Positions 19,788 through 29,638 of a DNA stretch of 64,000 bases are shown piece after piece. The notes beneath the pieces are model-generated. The model did not search any database, was not told the origin of the DNA, and saw only the letters and a program-made list of their open reading frames with translations. Source of the DNA: Streptomyces sp. NBC_01408 (GTDB taxonomy: Bacteria > Actinomycetota > Actinomycetes > Streptomycetales > Streptomycetaceae); the NCBI RefSeq assembly GCF_026340255.1, contig NZ_JAPEPJ010000001.1, positions 4,433,501-4,497,500 of the forward strand. The letters run 5' to 3'. A program made the position numbers and the translations under genes. Position 1 is the stretch's first letter; every line of letters begins with the position of its first letter.

Positions 19788-20024
19788 GTGTCCGCCCACT
19801 GCCAACTGACCGGAGCCCAGCCCGGCTTCGGCAACACCATCTCCCACTCCCACCGGCGCACCTCCCGCCGCTTCGACCCCAACATCCAGCGCAAGCGCTA
19901 CTGGCTGGCCGGTGAGGGCCGGTACGTCCGCCTGACGCTGAGCGCGAAGGCGATCAAGACCGTCGACGTGATCGGCGTCGAGGCGGCCGTGGCCCGGATC
20001 AGGGCCCGGGGGGTGAAGGTCTGA
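19788..20024 (+). CDS. rpmB: 50S ribosomal protein L28, zinc-independent paralogue
   Basis: A 78-aa L28 protein ([21 protein letters not shown], then [14 protein letters not shown]). The usual CxxC zinc knuckle is reduced to a single Cys (CQLTG), so it should not bind zinc. GTG at 19788 is preceded by AGAGAGGCAGG. First gene of the plus-strand Zur-type pair, 37 nt after the palindrome. Confidence 0.94.
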   Translation: MSAHCQLTGAQPGFGNTISHSHRRTSRRFDPNIQRKRYWLAGEGRYVRLTLSAKAIKTVDVIGVEAAVARIRARGVKV

Positions 20025-20329
20025 TGGCGAAGAAGAGCAAGATCGCCCGGAATGAGCGGCGCAAGGCGGTCGTCGAGCGCTACGCCGCCCGGCGCGCCGA
20101 GCTGAAGGAGGTGCTGCGCCGCCCGTCCTCGACCGGGGCCGAGCGCACCGGCGCCCTGGCGGAGCTGCGCAGGCAGCCCCGCGACGCCAGCGCGACCCGC
20201 GTGCGCAACCGGGACGGCGTGGACGGCCGCCCCCGCGGGCACCTGCGCAAGTTCGGCCTCTCCCGTGTCCGCATGCGCGAGCAGGCCCACGCCGGACTCC
20301 TCCCCGGAGTCACCAAGTCCTCCTGGTAG
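20024..20329 (+). CDS. rpsN: 30S ribosomal protein S14, zinc-independent paralogue
   Basis: A 101-aa S14 protein of the long, cysteine-free type ([33 protein letters not shown]). The short zinc-binding S14 is ~61 aa. Its ATG overlaps the rpmB stop by one base (TGATG). Followed by a strong bidirectional hairpin. Confidence 0.95.
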   Translation: MAKKSKIARNERRKAVVERYAARRAELKEVLRRPSSTGAERTGALAELRRQPRDASATRVRNRDGVDGRPRGHLRKFGLSRVRMREQAHAGLLPGVTKSSW

Positions 20330-20355
20330 CGCCCCCGCCCCTACGGCGGGAAACG

Positions 20356-20392
20356 CGCGAGCCCACACCCCGCCGGGGGGTGTGGGCTCGCG
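20356..20392. terminator. Bidirectional hairpin after rpsN
   Basis: A 16-bp perfect stem, CGCGAGCCCACACCCC with GGGGTGTGGGCTCGCG, around the 5-nt loop GCCGG, between convergent rpsN and the serine hydrolase gene. Confidence 0.8.
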
Positions 20393-20417
20393 TCGGACAG
20401 CGGCTCGGTACGGGGTG

Positions 20418-21761
<1,344 letters not shown>

Positions 21762-21881
21762 TTACGGAAGATCTACCCGAGGTTCGGTGAGCGTGCGCCC
21801 GATGACGGCGCGGCAGGAAAGGGGCGGGGACCGGCATGAACGTGCGTCGCGATGAGATTCCGGGTGCGGCGATGGAAGGGG

Positions 21882-21912
21882 TTGACCCTGACCCTGCGTC
21901 AGGGTTGGAGCC
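21882..21912 (+). promoter_or_regulatory. MerR-type promoter/operator of the hydrolase-merR operon
   Basis: A perfect inverted repeat ACCCTGAC-CCTGC-GTCAGGGT (21885-21905) starts inside a TTGACC -35 (21882-21887). A 19-bp spacer, the signature of MerR-activated promoters, places the -10 at 21907-21912 (GGAGCC, a poor match), 7 nt before the ATG at 21920. The geometry implies a leaderless transcript under a MerR activator, probably the one encoded by the next gene but one. Confidence 0.65.
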
Positions 21913-21919
21913 TGGTCGC

Positions 21920-22834
21920 ATGACGAACAAAAACAGCACTTCCCCGGCTCGGCTCGTCCCGCCGATCGGAGGTTTCCAGGAGATCGAAGGCCGCCGCATC
22001 TTCGTGCACCGGTCGGGCAGTGGCGGACCGGCCGTGGTGTTCCTGCCGGGCGCGAGCGCGGTCGGCCTGGACTATTTCGGTGTCCAGCAGGGGGTTTCCC
22101 AGTTCACCACCGCCGTTGTGTACGACCGCGGCGGCACGGGATACAGCGATCCCCTTCCGCTGCCGCGCACCGCCGCCGCGGTCGCCACGGAACTGCACGA
22201 GCTGCTGCGCGCCCAGGACATCGCCGCCCCGTACGTTCTGGTGCCGCACTCCCTCGGCGGCCTCTACGCGCACCGGTTCGCGCAGCTGTACCCGAAGGAC
22301 GTGGCCGGGCTGGTCTGGCTGGACGCCATCCACCGCGACTGGGACGACTTCATGCCTCCCGCGGCGTGTCTGGCCGCGGTCGAGCAGATGGGACCCGATC
22401 GGGAGCAGCTGGAACAGATGCGTCCGGCCCTGCGCGAGATGAGGTCCGAGTTGCTCGCGGACTACCCGGAGCACATGCGGCAGGCGCTGGTCGATGCCAA
22501 GGCGAGCGACGAATGGACGCAGGTCGGCATCGCCGAGCGCACCAATCTGACCGGACTCGCCACCGAACTGCGGGCCGGGCCGAACGTTCCCGACGTCCCG
22601 CTGGTCGCCCTCACCGTGGTCGGCACCGACCCCGGCCAGCAGGCGCTGACGCCGGAGCGGACGTTGCGAGAGATGCACGAAGGCCGCACGAGAATGGACG
22701 CGGCCCTGGTGAGCGCGGTCTCGCACGGGGAACAGCGCATCATCTCCGACACCAGCCACCACCGGCTCTGCTTCGACCGCCCCGATGCCGTGGTCCGCGC
22801 GATCCGCGACGTCGTCGACCGAGCTCGCCTCTAG
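21920..22834 (+). CDS. Alpha/beta-hydrolase
   Basis: A 304-aa alpha/beta-hydrolase. The nucleophile elbow is VPHSLGG (Ser111); an oxyanion-type motif VVFLPGASAVG precedes it and a His in SDTSHHRL near the C-terminus completes the likely triad. Substrate unknown. Earlier in-frame ATGs (21836, 21872) would put the MerR-type promoter inside the gene, so the ATG at 21920 is preferred. It is followed after 16 nt by a MerR gene. Confidence 0.82.
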   Translation: MTNKNSTSPARLVPPIGGFQEIEGRRIFVHRSGSGGPAVVFLPGASAVGLDYFGVQQGVSQFTTAVVYDRGGTGYSDPLPLPRTAAAVATELHELLRAQDIAAPYVLVPHSLGGLYAHRFAQLYPKDVAGLVWLDAIHRDWDDFMPPAACLAAVEQMGPDREQLEQMRPALREMRSELLADYPEHMRQALVDAKASDEWTQVGIAERTNLTGLATELRAGPNVPDVPLVALTVVGTDPGQQALTPERTLREMHEGRTRMDAALVSAVSHGEQRIISDTSHHRLCFDRPDAVVRAIRDVVDRARL

Positions 22835-22850
22835 ACTCGGCAGACTCGAC

Positions 22851-23621
22851 ATGACCACGTTGCACGAAGACCCGAGGCGGACGGTGCTCACGATCAGCCA
22901 GCTCGCGGCTACCGCCGGCGTGACCGTGCGCACCGTTCGTCACTACCACCACGTCGGCCTGTTGCCCGAGCCCGAGCGCGATGCCTCCGGCTACCGCCGG
23001 TACAGCGCACAAGCGGCGGTGGATCTCATCCGGATCAGGACCCTCGCCGATGCCGGGGTGCCACTGGCCCGTATCGACGCGCTGCTGCACGCACAACCGA
23101 CCGAGTTCGCCGCAGCCGTCACCGACATCGACGCCGCACTGGAGCGCAGGATCGACGAGCTCACCGGATACCGCCGCCGGATCGCCGAACTGAACAGCGG
23201 CGAAAGGCTTGTCCTGCCCCCCGAGGTGGTCGCCATCCTGGACCGGATGCGCGGTCTCGGGGTCAGCGAACGGAGGGTACGACTCGAGCGCGACGCGTGG
23301 ATCCTGATGCAGGCACTGGACCCGCAGGTCATGCCGCAGCGGATACGGGACAAGAACGCCGGCTTCGACGACCCCGAGACGACGCGCCTGTACCTCGCCT
23401 GTGATGAATCAGTCGACTGGGATCCGTACGATCCACGCCTGGACCGGCTCATCGACGACCTCGACGCATGGGAGGTCGAACACGCACGGGACAGCAGCCG
23501 GCCGGGGTACCTCAAGCTGGTCTCTTCCCGGATCTCCGAGGCATCACCGGCATGGCGACGCATCATCGAGGCGCTCGCCCACCGCGCCGAGCGGCGCCGA
23601 ACCGCCGGGCACGACAGCTGA
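22851..23621 (+). CDS. MerR-family transcriptional regulator
   Basis: A 256-aa regulator with an N-terminal MerR winged helix (LTISQLAATAGVTVRTVRHYHHVGLLPEPERDASGYRRY), a coiled-coil dimerisation helix (~80-125) and a ~130-residue C-terminal region without the conserved cysteines of metal-sensing members. It therefore probably senses an organic ligand, perhaps a substrate or product of the co-transcribed hydrolase. The ATG at 22851 is 16 nt after the hydrolase stop. Confidence 0.88.
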   Translation: MTTLHEDPRRTVLTISQLAATAGVTVRTVRHYHHVGLLPEPERDASGYRRYSAQAAVDLIRIRTLADAGVPLARIDALLHAQPTEFAAAVTDIDAALERRIDELTGYRRRIAELNSGERLVLPPEVVAILDRMRGLGVSERRVRLERDAWILMQALDPQVMPQRIRDKNAGFDDPETTRLYLACDESVDWDPYDPRLDRLIDDLDAWEVEHARDSSRPGYLKLVSSRISEASPAWRRIIEALAHRAERRRTAGHDS

Positions 23622-23662
23622 AGCCGGCACCGCGGACACCGCAACATGAAGTCGGGCAGGGC

Positions 23663-26149
23663 CTACGGGGTGGCGGGGAGGGCGGACGCGCCGTCGGGGA
23701 AGGGCTGTTCGGCCCAGATGGTCTTGCCGCGGGCGTGGTAGCGGGTGCCCCAGAGCTGGGCCAGCTGCGCGACCATGAACAGGCCGCGGCCGCCCTCGTC
23801 CGTCTCCAGGGCCCGCCGGACGTGCGGGGAGGTGCTGCTGCCGTCGGAGACCTCGCAGATCAGCTCGCGGTCGCGGATCAGCCGCAGCCGGATCGGCGGG
23901 CTGCCGTAGCGGACGGCGTTGGTGACGAGCTCGCTGACCACCAGTTCCGTGGTGAACTCCAGCTCCTCCAGGCCCCATTCGGCGAGCTTCCGCGTCGCGA
24001 GCACCCGGGCCCGGCCCACCACCTCGGGTTCGGACGCCAGCTCCCAGCTGGCGTGGTGGTCCGGATCCAGCCCGCGCACCCGCGCCATCAGGAGCGCGGC
24101 GTCGTCGTGCGGGCGGGTCGGCAGCAGACGTCCCATCACCTCGTCGCAGACGGCGTCGAGGCTCCCGTCGGGCCGCAGCCCGCCCAGCGCCGTGCGCAGC
24201 CGGTCGAGTCCCGTGTCGAGCGGCTGCCCCTGCGAGCGCACCAGTCCGTCGGTGTACAGCACGAGCAGTTCCCCGTCGGCCAGCTTCAGTTCGCCGCTCT
24301 CGAAGGGGAGCCCGCCCCGTCCGAGCGGGGATCCGCCGGGCAGGTCGAGGACCTCGACCCGACCGTCCCGCGCCGATACGCGTGCCGGTGCCGGGTGCCC
24401 CGCGCGGGCCAGCACGCAGACCCGCGAGACCGGGTCGAACACCGCGTACACGCAGGTCGTCCCTGCCGCACCGCCCGTGAGCCCGTGGCCGTGCTCGTCC
24501 TGGAACCGGCCCACCAGGTCGTTCAGCCGGCTCAGCAGCTCCTCGGGCGCCAGATCGAGGTCCGCGAGGGTCCGTACCGCCGTGCGCAGCCGGCCCATGG
24601 TCACCACCGAGTGCAGGCCGTGCCCCACCACGTCCCCCACCACCAGTGCCACCCGCGCGCCCGACAGCGGGATGACGTCGAACCAGGCACCCCCCAGCAC
24701 GGTGTGTCCGCTGGCCGGCAGGTACCGCCCCACCGCCTCCACCGCGCCGAGTTCCGGCAGCCGCTGGGGGAGCAGACTGCGCTGGAGGGCCAGGGCCGTC
24801 GTCCGCTCCCGGGTGTAGCGGCTCGCGTTGTCGATGCACACGGCGGCGCGTCCCACGATCTCCTCGGCCAGCAGCACGTCGTCGGCCTCGAAGGGGTGCG
24901 CGCGCTCGGAGCGCACGAAGACCGCGGTGCCCAGCGCCGCACCCCGCGCGAACAGGGGGACCAGCAGCCAGGAGTGGACCCCGTACTCGCTTACCAGGGC
25001 GGCCCGGCCGGGGTCCGCCGTGGCGAACTCGGCAATCAGCTCCGCGCCCGTCATCAGCGCGGGCTCACCGCTCGCCAGCGCCAGCGCGAACGGTGATCCG
25101 GGCCCCGAGGCGAACCGGTCGACCTCGCCCATGGGGACCATCGCCTCGCTCCGCGCGCCCGGCGCGACCGAACTCGCGGCCCGGCGCTGCGGCACGGATC
25201 CGCGCACCGCGTCGTAGGCCGGGCCGTGCGAGGGCTCCTCACCGCCGAAGACGGGGTCCAGCAGGTTGACGTAGGCGTGGTCGGCGAAGCGCGGGACGGC
25301 CACGTCGACGAGCTCCTGCGCGGTGCTCAGGACGTTCAGCGTGGTGCCGATGCGCGTGCTCGCGTCGTTCACCAGGGCAAGCCGCTCCTTGGCCCGGTCC
25401 CGTTCCGTCGCGTCGACGACCGCGTGCGCCAGCCCGATCACCTCCCCGGACCGGCTGCGCAGGGGCAGGATCGACTCGGACCAGACGTGCTCGCGGTCCG
25501 GGTCGTCGGGGGTGCGGCCGCGGACCTCGGTGGCGATCAGGGCCTCCCCGGTCTCCAGGACGTGCCGCTGCCGCGCCTCGAAGGCCTCCAGGTCCAGCAG
25601 GCCGGGCGGTGCCACCTCGGCCATCGTGAGGCCCGTGCACTCCTGGCCCCCGAAGGCCCCGGTGCGGCGCTGCGCGTCGTTCTGCGCCAGGAAGCGCAGC
25701 TCGGTGTCGAAGACGTCGATGACGACCGGGGATTCGGTGAACAGCCCGCGCAGGAGGGCCTCGCCGAATTCGTGCCGGTGCGCGCCGGTGGAGTCCCTCG
25801 CCAGGACCAGCCACTGCTGGTCACCGCCGGTGGAGGCCATCGGACGGACCTGGAGCGTCACCTCGACGGGCTGTCCGCTGCTGTGCCGCAGGACCGCGCG
25901 TCCCAGATCGACCACCGCGCCGGGCTCGCACCGTCCCACGAGTGCGGTGGCGTCCGAGCGCGTGTACAGCAGATCGGCCCCCCGCCGTCCCCGGACCTCC
26001 TCCGCAGTGCGGCCGAGCAGGCTCTCCGCGCCGGGACTCAGGCCGATCAGCACACCGTGCACGTCCAGCAGGGCGTACGCCTCGGACGTCTCGTCGCCTG
26101 GTTCCCCGGAGAGGCCGGAGGCGTCGCGGAACAGGCCGTCGTGCATCAC
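23663..26149 (-). CDS. PAS-PAS-GAF-SpoIIE phosphatase-HATPase signalling protein
   Basis: An 828-aa cytoplasmic multidomain protein. Order by eye: PAS (~20-120), PAS (~130-240), GAF (~260-440), PP2C/SpoIIE phosphatase (~460-670) and a C-terminal RsbW-like ATPase (~690-815). The phosphatase core has VGDVVGHGLHS and YTDGLV metal-site motifs; the ATPase has ELVTNAVRYG and DEGGRGLFMV. Such proteins switch anti-sigma-factor antagonists. No membrane segment. The start is GTG 26149 followed directly by ATG 26146. Paralogue of the protein at 33266-35998. Confidence 0.87.
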   Translation of the reverse strand: MMHDGLFRDASGLSGEPGDETSEAYALLDVHGVLIGLSPGAESLLGRTAEEVRGRRGADLLYTRSDATALVGRCEPGAVVDLGRAVLRHSSGQPVEVTLQVRPMASTGGDQQWLVLARDSTGAHRHEFGEALLRGLFTESPVVIDVFDTELRFLAQNDAQRRTGAFGGQECTGLTMAEVAPPGLLDLEAFEARQRHVLETGEALIATEVRGRTPDDPDREHVWSESILPLRSRSGEVIGLAHAVVDATERDRAKERLALVNDASTRIGTTLNVLSTAQELVDVAVPRFADHAYVNLLDPVFGGEEPSHGPAYDAVRGSVPQRRAASSVAPGARSEAMVPMGEVDRFASGPGSPFALALASGEPALMTGAELIAEFATADPGRAALVSEYGVHSWLLVPLFARGAALGTAVFVRSERAHPFEADDVLLAEEIVGRAAVCIDNASRYTRERTTALALQRSLLPQRLPELGAVEAVGRYLPASGHTVLGGAWFDVIPLSGARVALVVGDVVGHGLHSVVTMGRLRTAVRTLADLDLAPEELLSRLNDLVGRFQDEHGHGLTGGAAGTTCVYAVFDPVSRVCVLARAGHPAPARVSARDGRVEVLDLPGGSPLGRGGLPFESGELKLADGELLVLYTDGLVRSQGQPLDTGLDRLRTALGGLRPDGSLDAVCDEVMGRLLPTRPHDDAALLMARVRGLDPDHHASWELASEPEVVGRARVLATRKLAEWGLEELEFTTELVVSELVTNAVRYGSPPIRLRLIRDRELICEVSDGSSTSPHVRRALETDEGGRGLFMVAQLAQLWGTRYHARGKTIWAEQPFPDGASALPATP

Positions 26150-26292
26150 ACCGCCCCACTTCCGGGTCCGAGGCCGTCAGGTCTACCTCGCGGGGCCGCT
26201 GCCCTGCTGTAATTGTCTCCTTGATCCTCTTCTGGTGCAGCCCGGTACGGCCCGGCGCGGCCAGAGCCCCGACGTTCGTGAGGAGTTCCTCC

Positions 26293-26724
26293 GTGAACTG
26301 GACGCTCGAAGTCATCCCCGTCCCCGTCAGCGACATGGACCGGGCGAAGGAGTTCTACGCCGCCAAGGCCGGGTTCAAGGTCGACCTCGACGACGAGGTC
26401 GCCCCCGGCGTGCGCATCATCCAGCTCACCCCAGCGGGCTCGCGGTGCTCGATCGCGATGCTCCAGGGGATGCCCGCGGCGCCCGGTACGAAGCCGATGG
26501 CGCCGGGCACCCTGCAGGGCCTCCAGCTGTGCGTCACGGACATCGAGGCGGCCCGGGCGGAACTGCTGGGCCGGGGCGTGGACGTCTCCCCGGTCCGGCA
26601 CGTCGGGGAGAAGGGCTGGGAGGATGGCAAGGGGGGCACCTGGAACTCGTTCATGACCTTCGAGGACCCGGACGGGAACGGCTGGGTGGTCCAGGAGGCC
26701 CCGTCGGAGCTGTCCGAGCGCTGA
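26293..26724 (+). CDS. VOC-family (glyoxalase/bleomycin resistance fold) protein
   Basis: A 143-aa vicinal-oxygen-chelate protein: VIPVPVSDMDRAKEFYAAKAGF at the N-terminus and the second half ending MTFEDPDGNGWVVQE, the classic VOC signature with a Glu metal ligand. Function of such singletons is usually unknown. GTG at 26293 is chosen because GAGGAG lies 7 nt upstream. Divergent from the SpoIIE gene. Confidence 0.82.
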   Translation: MNWTLEVIPVPVSDMDRAKEFYAAKAGFKVDLDDEVAPGVRIIQLTPAGSRCSIAMLQGMPAAPGTKPMAPGTLQGLQLCVTDIEAARAELLGRGVDVSPVRHVGEKGWEDGKGGTWNSFMTFEDPDGNGWVVQEAPSELSER

Positions 26725-26785
26725 ACGGGCCGGGGCGGCCGGGCGGCTCCGTCCTCGTACCAGGACGGGCCTGCCGCGGCCGCCG

Positions 26786-26817
26786 CCGGTGCTGTGACCG
26801 CACCGGTGCTGTGACCG
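26786..26817. repeat. Short direct repeat, 2 copies
   Basis: CCGGTGCTGTGACCG occurs at 26786-26800 and again at 26803-26817, a 17-bp period, in the gap between convergent VOC and CBS genes. A 7-bp stem (CCGTCCT/AGGACGG, 26749-26768) just before it could serve as a terminator. Confidence 0.5.
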
Positions 26818-26832
26818 GAAAGGTTTGCCGGG

Positions 26833-27267
26833 TCAGTTGGCGGCGTAGACGCGGACCGCGAACTCCGCGATGTCCTCGTCGGAGAGGTTGATCGCCAGGT
26901 TGGCCTCGGTGATCATGCCGACGAGGCGGCGGCCGCCGGCCACGTCGATGACGGGAAGCCGCTTGATCTGGTGGACCTCCATGGTGTCCACCGCTTCCTG
27001 CGCGTTGGAGTCGGCGTCGATCCAGTGCAGGGTGCCGGCCAGTTCACCGGCGAGCATCCGAGCCGGGTCCTTGCCCTCGGCGCAGCACTTGATCACGATG
27101 TCGCGGTCCGTGATCAGGCCCTGGAGACGCTGGTCGCTGCCGCAGATCGGCAGACAGCCGACGTTCAGGTCGCGCATCATGCGCGACGCGTCCAGCAGGG
27201 ACTGGTTCTCCCGGACGCACGTCACGCCCTCGGTCATGATGTCCCGGGCCCGCAGGTTCCTGTTCAT
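26833..27267 (-). CDS. Tandem CBS-domain protein
   Basis: A 144-aa protein made of two CBS domains (ARDIMTEGVTCVREN... and ...LAGTLHWIDADSNAQEAVDTM), with GLITDRDIVIK and LVGMITEANLA repeats. It resembles the Hrp1-like stand-alone CBS proteins, which bind adenosine nucleotides and appear in hypoxia or stress responses. ATG at 27267 has AAGGAG 6 nt upstream. Confidence 0.87.
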   Translation of the reverse strand: MNRNLRARDIMTEGVTCVRENQSLLDASRMMRDLNVGCLPICGSDQRLQGLITDRDIVIKCCAEGKDPARMLAGELAGTLHWIDADSNAQEAVDTMEVHQIKRLPVIDVAGGRRLVGMITEANLAINLSDEDIAEFAVRVYAAN

Positions 27268-27412
27268 CTCAGTCTCCTTGGCTCGCTCGTCCATGCCTCG
27301 CGCTGTCGAGTGCACCCCCGATTTCTCCCCTCTACGAGGACAGCACGGATGGGCGGGCACTGCGCGCTGAGCACCCCGAGGGCGATCCGCGGGCCGTTAC
27401 CGCCCCGGCGGG

Positions 27413-27784
27413 TCAGGCCGTGGCCTCGGCCGTGGCGTCGGCCGGGGCGGGAGGGGTGGTGACGGCGGGATCGGTGCGCGCGGGGGAGGGGCGCCGGCTG
27501 GCCAGCCGGCAGCCGAGGCAGTCCGCGTGTCCCTGGCGTGCGGAGTGGTCCCGTACCCCCATGCCCCATTGGGCGGCGGGGCGCCCGCCGGGCGGCTTGC
27601 CCCAGCCCGCGAGGTGCAGGCGCCACGTGACCAGCAGGGCCGCCGCCGATATGGCGAGCCCCAGCCAGATCCCCGGGCTCCAGCCGATGACGCCCACGGC
27701 GGTGACCGAGGTGCCGACCGTGGCGACGGCCGTACCGGCCCATCCGGCGACGGTGTGGCCCTCGTCGTAGGGGTGTGCGCTCAC
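27413..27784 (-). CDS. Small two-helix membrane protein, HGxxPAAW-like
   Basis: A 123-aa protein with EGHTVAGW near the N-terminus, a variant of the HGxxPAAW motif of a common Streptomyces membrane family, followed by two hydrophobic helices (~15-57). The C-terminal half is hydrophilic with two cysteines (HADCLGCRL) and a Pro/Ala tail. Function unknown. Transcribed away from the MarR gene. Confidence 0.7.
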   Translation of the reverse strand: MSAHPYDEGHTVAGWAGTAVATVGTSVTAVGVIGWSPGIWLGLAISAAALLVTWRLHLAGWGKPPGGRPAAQWGMGVRDHSARQGHADCLGCRLASRRPSPARTDPAVTTPPAPADATAEATA

Positions 27785-27809
27785 GTGTCCTCCTCGTGCC
27801 CGCCGGACC

Positions 27810-27851
27810 TATGATGTCTTAGTAAGTAAGAAAGATATCTCATGAACTAAG
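27810..27851 (+). promoter_or_regulatory. marR promoter and AT-rich putative operator
   Basis: TATGAT (27810-27815) is a good -10. Just downstream is an unusually AT-rich stretch with the palindrome AGATATCT (27833-27840) flanked by CTTAGT (27818-27823) and ACTAAG (27846-27851). The symmetry and position over the transcript start suggest autoregulation by MarR. Confidence 0.5.
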
Positions 27852-27860
27852 GGAATTTCA

Positions 27861-28328
27861 ATGGAGGTCAAGCCCGGCGCCACGGCCGCGGACGCCATCG
27901 GGGCGATGGACCACCTCATCGCGACGAGCATCGTCGGTCAGCAGGAGTTCGCCCGGAACCTCGGCCTGAACGTCACGGACCTCGTGTGCTTCGCGTACGT
28001 CCTGGAGGCCGGTGACTCGCCCGTCACCGCCGGTGACCTGGCCGGACGCGCACACGTGACGACCGGGGCGGTCACCGGCGTCCTCAACCGCCTGGAGCGC
28101 GGCGGCTTCGTGGTCCGCCGGCCGGACCCGGCCGACGGGCGCCGGGTACGGGTCGTGGCCGTCCCGGACGCCGTCGAGCGCGTGACGGCGATCTACGGGC
28201 CGTACTACGCGCGCCTCGCGGAGCTCTTCGCGCTGTACACGCCGGAGCAGACCGCCGTGCTCGCGGACTGGTTCACGCGCGCCGGCGCGCTGGCGCGCAC
28301 CTACCTCGAGGAGTCCTGCGAGAGCTGA
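27861..28328 (+). CDS. MarR-family transcriptional regulator
   Basis: A 155-aa winged-helix regulator. The DNA-binding core is TAGDLAGRAHVTTGAVTGVLNRLERGGFVVRRPDPADGRR (~55-95), with the D-x-R-wing DPADGRRVRV. Flanking helices form the dimer. Ligand and targets unknown; probably represses itself and perhaps the divergent small membrane gene. ATG at 27861 has AAGGGAA 6 nt upstream. Confidence 0.88.
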   Translation: MEVKPGATAADAIGAMDHLIATSIVGQQEFARNLGLNVTDLVCFAYVLEAGDSPVTAGDLAGRAHVTTGAVTGVLNRLERGGFVVRRPDPADGRRVRVVAVPDAVERVTAIYGPYYARLAELFALYTPEQTAVLADWFTRAGALARTYLEESCES

Positions 28329-28521
28329 TCCGGCGCCGAGGGCCGCTGCCGCCCCGGACTCACTCGTCCAGCGGGTCCGGCCTGCCGGGATACGGCCAAC
28401 TCCCCGCGTTTTCCAGCCGCCCGGCGGCCCCGGACGGCTCCCGCCCTATCGTGGACCGCCTCGACGAGTGCCGGTCCGTCGACGGCGCGGCGTGCCGCCG
28501 ACGGCCACGGAGGGGGAACCG

Positions 28522-29544
28522 ATGAGGCTGACCGAGAAGTTCCACACCGCCTCGCGCGGGGCGCGCCGCGGCGTCGTCCGGGCGGCCGTCCTGGCCGTGG
28601 CGGCCGCCGCGGGGGTGCTCGTGCCCGGCGGCCCGGCCCACGCGGCGCCCGCGTGCGCCGCCACCGGACCGGCGGCGCCGCCGGTGCAGGTGGCGCACCT
28701 GCCCGACTGGGTCGAGTCGATCGCGGTCGACCGGCGGGGCCGGATGTTCGCCACCGCGTACTTCACGGGCCGGGTCTACCGGATCGACGCTCCCGGCAGC
28801 GCCCCCGTCGCCCTCACCGGGGACATCGGCGCCAACGGCGGGATCGTCGTCCGCCCCGACGGCCGGCTCCTCGTCGGCACCGGCAACGACCTCGTGCACT
28901 CGCTCACCGGCGACGTCCTCCCCGTGTCGAAGCTCCTGGCGGTGGATCCGGAATCCGGCGAGGTCACCACGTACGCCTCGGGGCTCGGCGGCATCGACGG
29001 GGTGGCGCTCGCACCCGACGGCACCGTCTACACCACCACCCTGGGCGGCCGGAGCATCGGCCGCGTCACGCCCGACGGGCGGGTGGATCCCGCCTGGGCG
29101 AAGGTGGCCCAGCCCAACGGGATCGCCGTGTCCCCGGACGGGTCCGAGGTCTACGTCGTGCAGACCACCGTCGCCCCCGGGCTGTACCGGATCCCTGTCG
29201 GCGACCCCGCGCACCCGCGGCGCTGGATCTCCGCCGGAGCGTCGGACGCCCTCGCCCTCCCCGACGGGCTCACCCTCGACGGCCGGGGGCGCCCGCTGAT
29301 CGCCACCCACGCCTCGGGGCAGATCTGGCGGGCCGAGGGCGGGAGCCTGTGCGCCCTGGAGTCGGGGATGCGCCTGTCCACGCAGCTCACCTACGGGCAG
29401 GGCGACCGCGGTTTCTCGGCGGGCCGGCTCTACCGGGCGGGTGTCGACGGGCGGATCTACGAGGTGCCCGCCGGCGCCGAGCCCGTGGGGGAGCGTACGG
29501 AGAGCGCGCGGAGTGCGGGGAGCGCGGGGAACAAGGCTGGGTAA
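28522..29544 (+). CDS. Secreted SMP-30/gluconolactonase-like beta-propeller
   Basis: A 340-aa exported protein: signal peptide (VVRAAVLAVAAAAGVLVPGGPAHA) then six-bladed-propeller repeats such as DRRGRMFATAY, RPDGRLLVGTGN, APDGTVYTTTLGG, SPDGSEVYVVQTT and LDGRGRPLIATH. It matches SMP-30/strictosidine synthase-like lactonases; the substrate cannot be read. ATG at 28522 follows GGAGGGGGAACC. A longer in-frame start at 28468 lacks a ribosome site and would bury the signal peptide. Confidence 0.8.
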   Translation: MRLTEKFHTASRGARRGVVRAAVLAVAAAAGVLVPGGPAHAAPACAATGPAAPPVQVAHLPDWVESIAVDRRGRMFATAYFTGRVYRIDAPGSAPVALTGDIGANGGIVVRPDGRLLVGTGNDLVHSLTGDVLPVSKLLAVDPESGEVTTYASGLGGIDGVALAPDGTVYTTTLGGRSIGRVTPDGRVDPAWAKVAQPNGIAVSPDGSEVYVVQTTVAPGLYRIPVGDPAHPRRWISAGASDALALPDGLTLDGRGRPLIATHASGQIWRAEGGSLCALESGMRLSTQLTYGQGDRGFSAGRLYRAGVDGRIYEVPAGAEPVGERTESARSAGSAGNKAG

Positions 29545-29576
29545 ATCGCATCAAGCGTCGCGCTGGGGGGCACCGT

Positions 29577-29607
29577 TTGAATGATCAAAGTATCGGGGGG
29601 TTAGCAT
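29577..29607 (+). promoter_or_regulatory. Candidate promoter of the GAPDH gene
   Basis: TTGAAT (29577-29582) and TAGCAT (29602-29607) are 19 bp apart, upstream of the GAPDH GTG at 29639. The spacing is slightly long. Confidence 0.4.
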
Positions 29608-29638
29608 GTGAGCGCCGCCTAGCTCGAAAGATAAGCCT

